Assembly (NCBI RefSeq): GCF_035956715.1
Contig: NZ_CP108381.1
Location: 5,240,001 to 5,304,000 of the forward strand
Source: Nocardia sp. NBC_01329
GTDB lineage: Bacteria; Actinomycetota; Actinomycetes; Mycobacteriales; Mycobacteriaceae
DNA length: 64,000 nt
Direction: 5' to 3'
The notes under the pieces are model-generated. The model did no database searches and was not told the DNA's origin. It saw nothing but the letters and a program-made list of their open reading frames with translations. Shown piece by piece: positions 1 through 7,960 of the stretch. Position numbers and translations under genes: made by a program. Numbering within the stretch: the first letter of the stretch is position 1; every line of letters starts with the position of its first letter.

Positions 1-2
1 CG

Positions 3-746
3 GGCGCTTCGTCGTGGTCGAATTTCTCTCGCAATATCCCGGTGCTGGCCCGCGATTTCCATGTGATCGCGGTCGACCAGCCCGGCTACGGACAGTCCGA
101 CAAGCCGACCGAGCATCCGCAGTACTTCGTGCACAGCTCCTCGGCGCTGAAGGATCTGCTCGACACCCTGGAGATCACCGACCGCGTCCACCTACTGGGC
201 AACTCGCTCGGCGGCGGCGCCGCGGTGCGATTCGCGCTCGACTACCCCGATCGGGCCGGAAAACTGGTCCTGATGGGACCGGGCGGGCTGAGCACCAACC
301 TGTTCGCCGCCGACCCCACCGAGGGCGTCAAACTGCTGGGCAAGTTCAATTACGAACCCACCCGGGAGAATCTCGAGGCGTTCCTGCGGATCATGGTGTT
401 CGACCAGGCCCTGGTCACCGAGGAACTGATCGGCGAACGGTTCGCGTCCGCGAGCACCCCCGAGGCGCTCGCGGCCACCCGCGCCATGGGTAAATCCTTC
501 GCGAGCGCCGATTTCGAGAAGGGGATGCTCTGGCGCGATGCCTACCAACTGCGGCAGCCGGTACTGCTGATATGGGGTCGTGAGGACCGGGTGAACCCGC
601 TCGACGGCGCGCTGGTGGCGCTCAAGAGCATTCCCCGGGCCCAGCTGCACGTCTTCGGCGGCTGCGGACACTGGGCGCAGCTGGAGAAGTTCGCCGAGTT
701 CAACCGGCTGGCCACCGATTTCCTGCTCGGCGTCAAGGAGAAATGA
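3..746 (+). CDS. hsaD: HsaD, 4,9-DSHA hydrolase (5' end outside window)
   Basis: This meta-cleavage-product hydrolase cuts the ring-opened steroid 4,9-DSHA in the cholesterol ring pathway. The reading frame is open from the first bases (GASSWSNFSRN) and closely resembles mycobacterial HsaD throughout. The nucleophile motif GNSLGGG lies near base 200, the acid in WGREDRVNPLDG, and the histidine in GGCGHW. An internal ATG at 42 is not the real start, because the oxyanion region upstream is conserved; the true start is outside the window. The stop overlaps the run-in to hsaC, so the two are one operon. Order hsaD-hsaC-hsaB matches M. tuberculosis, and hsaA should lie just upstream. Very sure. 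Confidence 0.95.
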   Translation, partial: GASSWSNFSRNIPVLARDFHVIAVDQPGYGQSDKPTEHPQYFVHSSSALKDLLDTLEITDRVHLLGNSLGGGAAVRFALDYPDRAGKLVLMGPGGLSTNLFAADPTEGVKLLGKFNYEPTRENLEAFLRIMVFDQALVTEELIGERFASASTPEALAATRAMGKSFASADFEKGMLWRDAYQLRQPVLLIWGREDRVNPLDGALVALKSIPRAQLHVFGGCGHWAQLEKFAEFNRLATDFLLGVKEK

Positions 747-748
747 CA

Positions 749-1648
749 ATGAGTATCAAGGCACTCGGGTACATGCGCATCGAGGCCACCGATATGGCGG
801 CCTGGCGCGAGTACGGCTTGAAAGTGCTCGGCATGATGGAGGGCGACGGAGCGAATCCCGATGCGCTCTACCTGCGCATGGACGATTTCGCCGCCCGGCT
901 CGTGATCGAGCCCGGTAGTAAGGACCGGCTGCTGGTCTCCGGCTGGGAGGTCACCGACGCCCCCGCGCTGCAACGCCTGCGCGAGACGCTGGATAAAGCC
1001 GGGGTGGCGTTCGAAGAGGGCACCAAGGAGGAACTGGCCGAGCGCCGGGTCGAGGGCATGATCCGGTTCTCCGATCCCTCCGACAACACCCTCGAGGCGT
1101 TCTACGGCGCGCAGTACCTCGGACGGCGGTTCGTCAGCCCGTACGGCCACAAATTCGTCACCGCCGAGCAGGGCCTGGGACATGTGGTCCTGACCTGCTC
1201 CGACGATGCCGCGGCACAGGCGTTCTACCAGGACGTACTGGGATTCCGGCTGCGTGACTCGATGCGGTTGCCGCCGCAGCTGGTGGGCCGCCCGGAGGAC
1301 GGCGATCCGGCCTGGCTGCGGTTCTACGGCTGCAACCCACGCCATCACGCGCTGGCCTTCCTGCCGCTGCCCAACCCGACCGGCATCGTCCATCTCATGG
1401 TCGAGGTGGAGAACTCCGACGATGTCGGCCTGGCCTTGGATCGGGCGCTGCGCAAGAAGGTGAAGATGTCGGCCACGCTGGGCCGGCATATCAACGACAA
1501 AATGCTGTCGTTCTATATGAAGACTCCGGGCGGATTCGATATCGAATTCGGCTGTGAGGGACTGGAAGTCGACGACCACAGCTGGACCGCCCGGGAATCC
1601 ACCGCGGTGAGCCTGTGGGGTCACGATTTCTCGGTGGGTTTCAAGTGA
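749..1648 (+). CDS. hsaC: HsaC, 3,4-DHSA extradiol dioxygenase
   Basis: Type I extradiol dioxygenase that opens the catecholic A ring of the steroid (3,4-DHSA) before HsaD acts. Two vicinal-oxygen-chelate domains are visible. The Fe(II) ligands fall at His145 (QGLGHVVL), His215 (GIVHLM) and Glu266 (FDIEFGCEG), the positions expected for the family. I chose ATG 749 (MSIKALGYMRIEAT) over ATG 743. The AAGGAG at 735-740 is 8 bases from 749 but only 2 from 743, and family members begin MSI. Length is 299 aa against about 300 in mycobacteria. Translation is probably coupled to hsaD, whose stop sits at 744-746. Confidence 0.95.
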   Translation: MSIKALGYMRIEATDMAAWREYGLKVLGMMEGDGANPDALYLRMDDFAARLVIEPGSKDRLLVSGWEVTDAPALQRLRETLDKAGVAFEEGTKEELAERRVEGMIRFSDPSDNTLEAFYGAQYLGRRFVSPYGHKFVTAEQGLGHVVLTCSDDAAAQAFYQDVLGFRLRDSMRLPPQLVGRPEDGDPAWLRFYGCNPRHHALAFLPLPNPTGIVHLMVEVENSDDVGLALDRALRKKVKMSATLGRHINDKMLSFYMKTPGGFDIEFGCEGLEVDDHSWTARESTAVSLWGHDFSVGFK

Positions 1649-1654
1649 TCTCCG

Positions 1655-1689
1655 GCCGGGCCCGGTGCGATACTCGCACCGGGCCCGGC
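1655..1689 (+). terminator. Strong hairpin between hsaC and hsaB
   Basis: A perfect 16-bp stem (GCCGGGCCCGGTGCGA and its complement) closes on a TAC loop. No T-tract follows. It lies in the 92-base hsaC-hsaB gap, so it may attenuate, or stabilise the upstream message, rather than end transcription. Confidence 0.6.
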
Positions 1690-1740
1690 TGAATCCGGCG
1701 GTCCGTCCGCCGGCAGCTCCGTGAACGAGGCGAGGACGGT

Positions 1741-2364
1741 ATGAACGTGACGGCACCAGCGGATCCGGCGGACAGCACGGGGGAAGCGGCCGCGGCGCAG
1801 GCCCCCATCGATCCCCGGCAGTTCCGCAATATCCTCGGGCAGTTCTGCACCGGTATCACGGTGATCACCACGGTCACCGACGGTGATACCCCCATCGGTT
1901 TCGCCTGCCAGTCCTTCGCCGCGCTCTCCCTGGAACCACCCCTGGTGCTGTTCTGCCCGACCAAAGGGTCCCGTTCATGGGCCGCGATCGAGGCCGACGG
2001 GCGTTTCTGTGTCAACGTACTGGCCGAGGAGCAGCAACCGGTCTGCGCGAAATTCGGTTCCCGCGAACCGGACAAGTTCGGCGGAACCGATTGGCACACC
2101 TCCGAACTGGGCCTGCCCCGGCTCGACAACTCGCTGGCCACCATCGAATGCCGGGTGGACAGCGTGGTCGACGGCGGCGACCATTTCATCGTGATCGGCC
2201 GGGTCCTGGCGATGTCGGAGACCCCCGCTACCTCGAACGGCCGCCCGCTGCTGTTCTACCGGGGCCAGTACACCGCCATCGAGCCGGAGAAGACCACCCC
2301 GGCCCCCTGGCGCGCCGACCTGGACCATTTCCTCACCACCACGACCTTGGACACCTGGCTCTGA
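1741..2364 (+). CDS. hsaB: HsaB, flavin reductase component of the HsaAB monooxygenase
   Basis: Small flavin reductase of the two-component 3-HSA hydroxylase; it uses NADH to supply reduced flavin to HsaA. It is a single flavin-reductase-like split barrel. The core from FRNILGQFCTGITVITT through GFACQSFAALSLEPPLVLFCP is nearly identical to mycobacterial HsaB, and the C-terminus ends TTTXDTWL as there. At 207 aa it is about 20 residues longer than the M. tuberculosis protein because of an Ala/Asp-rich N-terminal extension. It follows a hairpin after hsaC and converges on the gene at 2371. Confidence 0.93.
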   Translation: MNVTAPADPADSTGEAAAAQAPIDPRQFRNILGQFCTGITVITTVTDGDTPIGFACQSFAALSLEPPLVLFCPTKGSRSWAAIEADGRFCVNVLAEEQQPVCAKFGSREPDKFGGTDWHTSELGLPRLDNSLATIECRVDSVVDGGDHFIVIGRVLAMSETPATSNGRPLLFYRGQYTAIEPEKTTPAPWRADLDHFLTTTTLDTWL

Positions 2365-2370
2365 CGGCTT

Positions 2371-2814
2371 TTACCGGCCGTCGGCGTCGAATGCCTGGGC
2401 GACAGCGAGGCTGTCCTCGTAGATATGGTGCCGGGTGACCAAGCCGTCTTCGAAGGTGAGGTGCATAGCGAACCGTGCGCGGTACGCACGTCCGGTGGAC
2501 CGAGCAGTCTGGCGAATCTCGCCGATCACGACCGCGTCGTTTCCGTCGACCAGAATGCGCTCGACCTCCGTCGCCACCTGCTCCGGCACGTGGTGCTCGG
2601 CGATTTCGCGATAGTGGGCGGCCGCGTCGGCCCGGGTGGCCCGGTGACGGATCCAGGGCGTGGCGGCGCGACCGTGCTCGGCCTCCGGCCAGTTCAGCTT
2701 CCAATCGCCACGCTCGGCGTACAGCTCGGCGATGAGCTCGGGATCGCCCGCCCCGATCGCGCGCAGTAGCTCCTCGACCGCGGCCCTTGTGCTCGTCGAT
2801 GTGGTTATGGACAT
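2371..2814 (-). CDS. SnoaL-like / NTF2-fold protein
   Basis: 147-aa protein with the cone-shaped NTF2/SnoaL fold pattern. A helical start (STRAAVEELLRAIGAGDPELIAELYAE) is followed by strands with an Arg/His-rich pocket and the ending FEDGLVTRHHIYEDSLAVAQAF. Such proteins are ketosteroid-isomerase-like binders or cyclases, and the substrate cannot be told from sequence. I chose ATG 2814 because GGAGGG lies about 9 bases upstream; the frame stays open further upstream but looks non-coding. It converges with hsaB and is followed, on the same strand, by a TetR gene transcribed toward it. Confidence 0.75.
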   Translation of the reverse strand: MSITTSTSTRAAVEELLRAIGAGDPELIAELYAERGDWKLNWPEAEHGRAATPWIRHRATRADAAAHYREIAEHHVPEQVATEVERILVDGNDAVVIGEIRQTARSTGRAYRARFAMHLTFEDGLVTRHHIYEDSLAVAQAFDADGR

Positions 2815-2956
2815 GATCGGCCCTCCGTATGGTGCGCGTCCCCGCTCATGCGGCGAGATCACCAACGTAGCCCGCGCTGTCCGGCCGAGACGATTACCTC
2901 CGAGGTAAGGGAGCTCATCATCAAGGGGTGAACGCCTCCCGGCGGCACGATCGGGA

Positions 2957-3535
2957 TCAGGCCGACGATCCGTCACGTTCTTCGGCCGCGGCGAGCAAGA
3001 CCTCGGCCGCGGCGCGCGCTTGGCGCGCTGCCTGCGGCTCATCGTGCAGAGCGGCGGTCACCATGGCGCCGTTGGCGAGAATCATGAGCTGATCGGCCAG
3101 GCCCACGGGAAGTGAGCATTCGGCGACGAGGTCGGCCAGATAGTCACGCACAGCGAGTTTGTGACTGCGTGCGATCCGGCCGACCTCGTCGGAGGTACCG
3201 CCCAGTTCCCCGACGGTGTTGATGAACAGGCAGCCCCGGAAACCGGGTTCTTCGAACCAGTCGAGCAAGAAGTCGAACACCGCGAGGACCCGCTCCCGCG
3301 GCGTGCGGGTCCGCGCGTCCACAAATTCGGCAATCGCACTACGCACGTCACGGTCGCGCTGCGCCAATACCGCACACACCAGATCGGCTTTGGAGGGGTA
3401 GTGCTGGTAGAGGCGCTTCAACGGCACGTTCGCGGCGTCGCGAATGCTGTCCATCCCGACCGCCTGCACACCTCGGTCATTGAACAACCGGTCGGCTGCG
3501 GCGAGTACCTGTAGCGCGTCGGTTTCATCCGGCAC
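2957..3535 (-). CDS. TetR-family repressor of the divergent DsrE operon
   Basis: 192-aa TetR regulator. The N-terminal helix-turn-helix is typical (DRLFNDRGVQAVGMDSIRDAANVPLKRLYQHYPSKADLV, about residues 16-52). The C-terminal domain has the RGCLFINTVGELG pattern of one ligand-binding subgroup. The likely start is GTG 3535. It is divergent from the operon at 3724, and two near-identical palindromes occupy the shared gap, so it probably represses both itself and that operon. The inducer is unknown. Confidence 0.85.
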   Translation of the reverse strand: MPDETDALQVLAAADRLFNDRGVQAVGMDSIRDAANVPLKRLYQHYPSKADLVCAVLAQRDRDVRSAIAEFVDARTRTPRERVLAVFDFLLDWFEEPGFRGCLFINTVGELGGTSDEVGRIARSHKLAVRDYLADLVAECSLPVGLADQLMILANGAMVTAALHDEPQAARQARAAAEVLLAAAEERDGSSA

Positions 3536-3546
3536 AGCGGCCTCCC

Positions 3547-3604
3547 TTGCGTTGAGAACCTTCGTTCTCCTATACTATCGACACGATCGAGAACGGTCGT
3601 TCTC
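3547..3604 (+). promoter_or_regulatory. Paired TetR operators around a promoter
   Basis: Two palindromes, GAGAACCTTCGTTCTC at 3554-3569 and GAGAACGGTCGTTCTC at 3589-3604, are 35 bp apart centre to centre. A plus-strand promoter candidate fits between them: TTGCGT at 3547-3552, an 18-bp gap, and TATACT at 3571-3576. A repressor at either site would block RNA polymerase. The likely ligand protein is the TetR at 2957-3535. Confidence 0.8.
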
Positions 3605-3723
3605 ACCAGATTTCCGGCCACTCGACACGGCGACCCGGTGACACCCGGTCCAGCTCGAGAATTCACAGCAAGAAGGTCCGGGGCCGATCGGTCCCGGGCT
3701 CGTCTACCCCCTGGAGAAAAGCA

Positions 3724-4113
3724 ATGAGTCGCAACACCTCGACCAAAACCGCGGTTCTCGTGATGAGCGACCCCAACGGCGGCGACGAAGCACTCGGCCG
3801 CGTGTTCAATGCCCTCGCCGCCGCCTATGACTTCGACCAGGCCGGCGACGAGGTGCGGCTGCAATTCCAGGGTGCGGGCACCCGCTGGCCCGAGCTTCTG
3901 AACTCGCCCGAGCACCCCGCCTACGACGTCTACCAGGCAGTGCGCCATACGATCGCCGGTGTCTCCTGCGGATGCACCGACTTCTTCGGCGGCAAGGAAG
4001 GCGCTCAGGCTTCCGGGCTCGACCTGATCAAGGACAACCCGCTGCCGGGTACCTCGGGTCTGGCCAGCTTGCGCGCCCTCGTCGACAACGGATACTCGAT
4101 CCTGTCGTTCTGA
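3724..4113 (+). CDS. DsrE-family protein
   Basis: 129-aa DsrE/DsrF-like protein. The N-terminal strand TAVLVMSDPNGGDEALGRVFNALAAAYDF and the later VSCGCTDFFGGKE and LVDNGYSILSF segments fit this small alpha/beta fold. A Cys pair (CGC) sits near residue 84, where sulfur-transfer members carry the active cysteine, so sulfur or persulfide chemistry is possible but unproven. It is the first gene of a three-gene operon (2-base gap to the next) behind the paired TetR operators. Confidence 0.75.
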   Translation: MSRNTSTKTAVLVMSDPNGGDEALGRVFNALAAAYDFDQAGDEVRLQFQGAGTRWPELLNSPEHPAYDVYQAVRHTIAGVSCGCTDFFGGKEGAQASGLDLIKDNPLPGTSGLASLRALVDNGYSILSF

Positions 4114-4115
4114 CC

Positions 4116-4733
4116 ATGGAACATTTCTTCGCACTGACTTTCGGAGCGGATGAGCAGGCGCATCAGCGCCGACGGGGCTCGTTCGACCGCTACGAACACG
4201 CGATTTCCGCCGCGCCCACGCCGACCGGTATGGGCGCGGCGGAAGCCGAGTTCCTACAGCGCCGCGACAGTTTCTACATCGCCTCCACCGGCAGCAACGG
4301 CTGGCCCTACGTGCAACACCGCGGTGGGCCGGCGGGCTTCGTGAAAGTAACCGGCCCCACGCAGCTGGTCTGGGGTGAGAGCCTCGGCAACCGCCAGTAC
4401 ATCACCGCCGGCCACCTCGACCACGACGACCGGGTCGCGATCATCGCGGTGGACTATCCGAATCGGAAACGGCTCAAGGTCCTCGGTCACGCGCGATTCG
4501 ATCCGGATCCCGCACCCGAACTACTCGAACAACTCGGGACGAACGGCCGACTCGAAGGCCTTCTGACCGTCGAGGTCGTCGCATTCGACTGGAACTGCCC
4601 CAAGTTCATCACTCCGCGCTTCACCGCCGACGAAATGCGGGCCGCCACCGAACCACTACGAGAACGGATCAGCCAACTCGAGTCGGAGCTGGCCGCACAT
4701 CGGAGCAGCGCCACCGGTCCACCGTCATCGTGA
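4116..4733 (+). CDS. Pyridoxamine-5'-phosphate-oxidase-like flavoprotein
   Basis: 205-aa protein of the FMN-binding split-barrel (PNPOx-like) family. The barrel core reads AEFLQRRDSFYIASTGSNGWPYVQHRGGP, then LVWGESLGNRQYITAGHLDHDDRVAIIAVDY and RLKVLGHARF. A C-terminal helix (MRAATEPLRERISQLESEL) may form a coiled coil. ATG 4116 follows the DsrE stop by 2 bases, indicating coupling. The substrate is unknown; reduction of small electrophiles or nitro compounds is possible. Confidence 0.8.
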   Translation: MEHFFALTFGADEQAHQRRRGSFDRYEHAISAAPTPTGMGAAEAEFLQRRDSFYIASTGSNGWPYVQHRGGPAGFVKVTGPTQLVWGESLGNRQYITAGHLDHDDRVAIIAVDYPNRKRLKVLGHARFDPDPAPELLEQLGTNGRLEGLLTVEVVAFDWNCPKFITPRFTADEMRAATEPLRERISQLESELAAHRSSATGPPSS

Positions 4734-4770
4734 CCGATCGCGCCGTCACAACACACCATGAAAGGCTGCC

Positions 4771-5232
4771 ATGACCGATACGCGACCACCGTACCCTCCG
4801 TTCACCGCGGCCACCGCGCTCCAGAAGGTCCGCGCCGCGGAGAACGCGTGGAACACCCGGGACCCACAGCGGGTCGCCCTGGCGTACACCCCGGACTCGG
4901 TCTGGCGGAATCGCGATCAGTTCGTCACCGGGCGCGATGAGATCGTCGCGTTCCTGACTGCCAAGTGGGAGCGAGAGCTGGACTACGCACTCCGCAAGCA
5001 GCTGTGGAGTTTCAACGAGAACCACATCGCGGTCCGCTTCCAGTACGAATGGCACGACACCACGGGTCAGTGGTGGCGCAGCTACGGCAACGAACTGTGG
5101 GAGTTCGACGATCACGGGCTGATGCGGCGCCGGGAAGCGAGCATCAACGATGTCGCGATCGCCGAAACCGACCGAAGGATCCACGGGCCGCGAGCCGAGC
5201 ACGAATACGAGGTGGACATTCCGCTTCGGTAG
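4771..5232 (+). CDS. DUF1348 (NTF2-like) protein
   Basis: 153-aa protein of the DUF1348 family, an NTF2-like fold. Family landmarks are AWNTRDPQRVALAYTPDSVWRNRDQFVTGRDEIVAFLTAKWERELDY and FQYEWHDTTGQWWRSYGNELWEFDDHGLMRRREASIND. The biochemical role is unknown for the family. It is the third gene of the TetR-controlled operon, 37 bases after the flavoprotein, so it probably shares its stress or xenobiotic role. Confidence 0.85.
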   Translation: MTDTRPPYPPFTAATALQKVRAAENAWNTRDPQRVALAYTPDSVWRNRDQFVTGRDEIVAFLTAKWERELDYALRKQLWSFNENHIAVRFQYEWHDTTGQWWRSYGNELWEFDDHGLMRRREASINDVAIAETDRRIHGPRAEHEYEVDIPLR

Positions 5233-5449
5233 CAGCCCGTCGGATCCCCGCCGCCGGAACATCCAGCGAACTACCCCCGGTTTCCCGCCAGTTCCTCGAC
5301 GATCCTTTCCGGCCCCGCTCCGGCCCGGCCGTCGGCATCGGCGGGCAACAGCTCGGCCATAGCGGTGATGTAGGCGGCCGCATGTGGGGGCGTATACGCA
5401 TCGAGCGAATAGGCGCCGACCGGATCCATCCGCATAGCGAGACCGACGG

Positions 5450-6199
5450 TCAGGGCGCGGCCGCGAAATAGGCCGTGCGCACGTCCACGATCGTCGGCGG
5501 TGGCAGGTCGGGGGAACCGGCACCGAGTTCGCCTATGGCGACATGCCAGGTGGGGGCGGATGTGTCGATGGCGGTGCGGGCGTCGGAAGGTTGCAGGACG
5601 ACTTCGGCTCCGCCGGTGCACGAATAGGCGCCGACCAGACCGTCGGCGCGGCCGCCCCACGCCCCGCCGACCCGGATACGGCATTTGCGACCATCGGCGA
5701 GTTCGAGCGCCCACGGCTCGGGGTCCGCGATCTTTCCGATCGGTTCCAGCCGGGGATCCACGGTATACCAGCGCAGTTCACGGTTCCAGGGGTCATCGGC
5801 GCAGAGCACTTCGCTCCGGGCGGGTCGGACCCAGCACACATCCGCGGCGTCGGCCGAGGCACCGCAGTGGTAGATCCCGGGACTGGTCGCCGAGCGACTG
5901 GACGTGCTTTCATCGCAGTCGATTTCGCCGGCGGGAGCGGTACCGGATACGACGAAACCGTCGGACGGCTGACCGGATGCGTCGACAGCCACCAGCGAGA
6001 CCATCGCGGTCGGCGGCGGGTCCGGCCGCTCCTGTTCCGAAGTCGCTGCGACCGGGGACGATTGAACCGCTCCTGGTGGGGCGGTCACCGAAACCACTGA
6101 GCCGGGGTCACCTCCGCTCGGTGACGCGCAACCACTCAGCGCCGCCACCAGCAGCGCCGAGAAGACCGGTACCGACCGTACCCACACCGCGAACGCCAT
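5450..6199 (-). CDS. Predicted lipoprotein, unknown function
   Basis: 249-aa protein with a lipoprotein signal: a hydrophobic run VFSALLVAALSGC ends in the lipobox LSGC at about Cys24. A Pro/Thr/Ser-rich linker and an exported domain follow. The domain carries several cysteines (IDCDES, GIYHCG, DVCWVRP, VLCADD, RKCRIR, YSCTGG) that could form disulfides. It resembles mycobacterial exported proteins of unknown role. The C-terminus may be altered by a frameshift, because coding-like sequence continues in another frame to 5271. Confidence 0.7.
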   Translation of the reverse strand: MAFAVWVRSVPVFSALLVAALSGCASPSGGDPGSVVSVTAPPGAVQSSPVAATSEQERPDPPPTAMVSLVAVDASGQPSDGFVVSGTAPAGEIDCDESTSSRSATSPGIYHCGASADAADVCWVRPARSEVLCADDPWNRELRWYTVDPRLEPIGKIADPEPWALELADGRKCRIRVGGAWGGRADGLVGAYSCTGGAEVVLQPSDARTAIDTSAPTWHVAIGELGAGSPDLPPPTIVDVRTAYFAAAP

Positions 6200-6365
6200 G
6201 AGTCACCACCTGACTCGGGGACAGTGGGCCCGAGTGTAGGCCGGATAGGTCGCGAAATCGGCAGAACCGCCGGAGTGATCCGGGACCGGACGCGCCCCGG
6301 AACCGATCGACCGCGCGACGGTAGCGCGTCGTCGTCCCGGGCAGCCCGCTCCTACCCGGCGGCTC

Positions 6366-6743
6366 TCACTCGGCTGTGGTCGTGAAACCCGCGCCCGCCC
6401 GTTCGATCACCTCGTCGAGTACCCCGCGGGAGCGGAGCAGATCGGCGATCATCCCGTCGATGCGCTTGCGCTCGACCTCCAGTTCTCCGACCAGTTCCGG
6501 TGTCGCGTATTCGTTCGCGCCGCCGTCGGTATCGGGCATGCAGGGCAGGATCTGCACGATCTTCTTACTGCACAGTCCGGCGGCGAACAGCTCCTGGATC
6601 TGCACGACCTGATCCACTGCCTGCTCGGGGTAGTCGCGATGCCCACCCGGTGTACGTTCGGCCGTGAGCAGCCGCTGCTCCTCGTAGTAACGCAATGACC
6701 GTTCACTGACTCCGGTCCGCTGCGCCAGTTCCCCGATGCGCAT
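6366..6743 (-). CDS. MerR-family regulator
   Basis: 125-aa MerR regulator. The winged HTH (MRIGELAQRTGVSERSLRYYEEQRLLTAERTPGGHRDYPEQAVDQV) is at the N-terminus. The helix QELFAAGLCSKKIVQILPCM carries two Cys, and a dimerisation coiled coil and short tail follow. I chose ATG 6743 because the GAGGTG SD is well placed for it and overlaps the GTG at 6749. It is divergent from an old yellow enzyme, with a MerR-type operator between, so it likely activates that enzyme on sensing electrophiles. The two cysteines could be the sensor. Confidence 0.85.
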   Translation of the reverse strand: MRIGELAQRTGVSERSLRYYEEQRLLTAERTPGGHRDYPEQAVDQVVQIQELFAAGLCSKKIVQILPCMPDTDGGANEYATPELVGELEVERKRIDGMIADLLRSRGVLDEVIERAGAGFTTTAE

Positions 6744-6770
6744 TCTCACCTCGCTGTTCCGCTCCAGGAC

Positions 6771-6801
6771 TTGAATCTCACATCAATGTGAGGTCTTACC
6801 G
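6771..6801 (+). promoter_or_regulatory. MerR-type operator and promoter
   Basis: TTGAAT at 6771-6776 is followed by the perfect palindrome CTCACATCAATGTGAG (6777-6792), then TTACCG at 6796-6801. The 19-bp spacer with a dyad between -35 and -10 is the hallmark of MerR-activated promoters. The predicted transcription start falls at about 6808, right at the ATG of the downstream gene. Confidence 0.8.
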
Positions 6802-6808
6802 TCCAGGC

Positions 6809-7906
6809 ATGACAACCACAGCAGCCCCCGATCTATTCGCTCCCACCCGCCTGGCCGGACTCGAATTGCCGCATCGCCTGGTCATGGCCCCGTTGACCCG
6901 TAACCGCGCCGAAGCCGACGGGACCCCCTCCGAGCTGATGGCGGCCTATTACGCCCAGCGGGCCGGAGCAGGTCTGATCATCGCCGAGGCCGCGACCCCC
7001 AACCAGGTGGGCCAGACCTACGCCAATATCCCCGGTATCCACCGGGCCGAGCACATCGTCGGCTGGCGCCGCGTCACCGACGCGGTCCACGCCGCGGGCG
7101 GCCGGATGTTCCTGCAACTCCAGCACGGCGGCCGGGTCGGCCATCCCGACAACAGCGGCCTGGTCCCGGTGGCTCCCTCACCGATTCCGCTCCCCGAGAC
7201 CGTGCACACTCCGTCGGGCCGTCAACCCGCCGTGACACCGCGCGAACTCTCGGTCGCCGAGATCGGCTCGACGGTCGCCGATTTCGTCGCCGCCGCGCAC
7301 AACGCCGTCGAGGCCGGGTTCGCCGGGGTGGAAGTGCACAGCGCCAACGGCTACCTGCTGCATCAGTTCCTGGCCGAGAACACCAACCGGCGAACCGATG
7401 CCTATGGTGGCCCGGTCGAGAACCGGATCCGTTTCACAGTCGAGGTCGTGCGGGCGGTGGCGGCGGCCATCGGCCCGAAGCGGGTGGGGTTGCGTATTTC
7501 CCCGGCGAACCCCGCCAACGGGATAGCCGAAGGTGATACCGGCGCCATCTATCCGGCACTCGTCACCGCACTCGCCGGCCTGGGCCTGGCCTACCTGCAT
7601 ATCGTCCGGATCGATCCGGAGGACCCGTTGCTGCGGCAGATCCGGGAGATCTGGCCCGGCAGCCTCGTCGCCAACCCGGCGAAATCGGGCGATACCCGCG
7701 ACCCCCGTGCCCTCACAGTCGAGGCCGAGCGCCTGCTCGCCGCCGGAGCCGACCATATCGCCCTGGGCCGCTCCTTCCTGGCCAACCCCGACCTGGTCGA
7801 ACGTCTGCGTATCGGTGCGCCCTTGAACGCGATACGGGACGCGCACCTGATGTATGTGGGTGGTGCCGAGGGCTACACCGACTATCCGACGCTCGCGCAA
7901 GCGTGA
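6809..7906 (+). CDS. Old-yellow-enzyme family alkene reductase
   Basis: 365-aa FMN-dependent ene-reductase (NemA-like), reducing activated C=C bonds or nitro compounds with NAD(P)H. The TIM barrel is complete: APLTRNRAE near residue 27, LQLQHGGRVGH near 102, and the substrate-binding pair His177 and Asn180 in VEVHSANGYLLHQFL. The signature ENTNRRTDAYGG and a C-terminal FMN-phosphate loop (LGRSFLANPDLVERL) follow. ATG 6809 was chosen over an in-frame upstream ATG at 6788, which lies inside the operator. The transcript is probably leaderless. Controlled by the divergent MerR. Confidence 0.92.
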   Translation: MTTTAAPDLFAPTRLAGLELPHRLVMAPLTRNRAEADGTPSELMAAYYAQRAGAGLIIAEAATPNQVGQTYANIPGIHRAEHIVGWRRVTDAVHAAGGRMFLQLQHGGRVGHPDNSGLVPVAPSPIPLPETVHTPSGRQPAVTPRELSVAEIGSTVADFVAAAHNAVEAGFAGVEVHSANGYLLHQFLAENTNRRTDAYGGPVENRIRFTVEVVRAVAAAIGPKRVGLRISPANPANGIAEGDTGAIYPALVTALAGLGLAYLHIVRIDPEDPLLRQIREIWPGSLVANPAKSGDTRDPRALTVEAERLLAAGADHIALGRSFLANPDLVERLRIGAPLNAIRDAHLMYVGGAEGYTDYPTLAQA

Positions 7907-7960
7907 GCTCCCCCGGCTGCCGTGCCTCGCCCGGAATTCCGGGACCGATCCGAGAACGGG

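Noticed and set aside
1655..1689. Hard terminator splitting the hsa operon
   Set aside because: The hairpin lacks a T-tract and hsaB must follow hsaC functionally; kept as a possible attenuator only.
542..1756. Long minus-strand frame across hsaC
   Set aside because: It is antisense to hsaC and hsaD, Arg/Gln-rich, with no domain; a common shadow in high-GC DNA.
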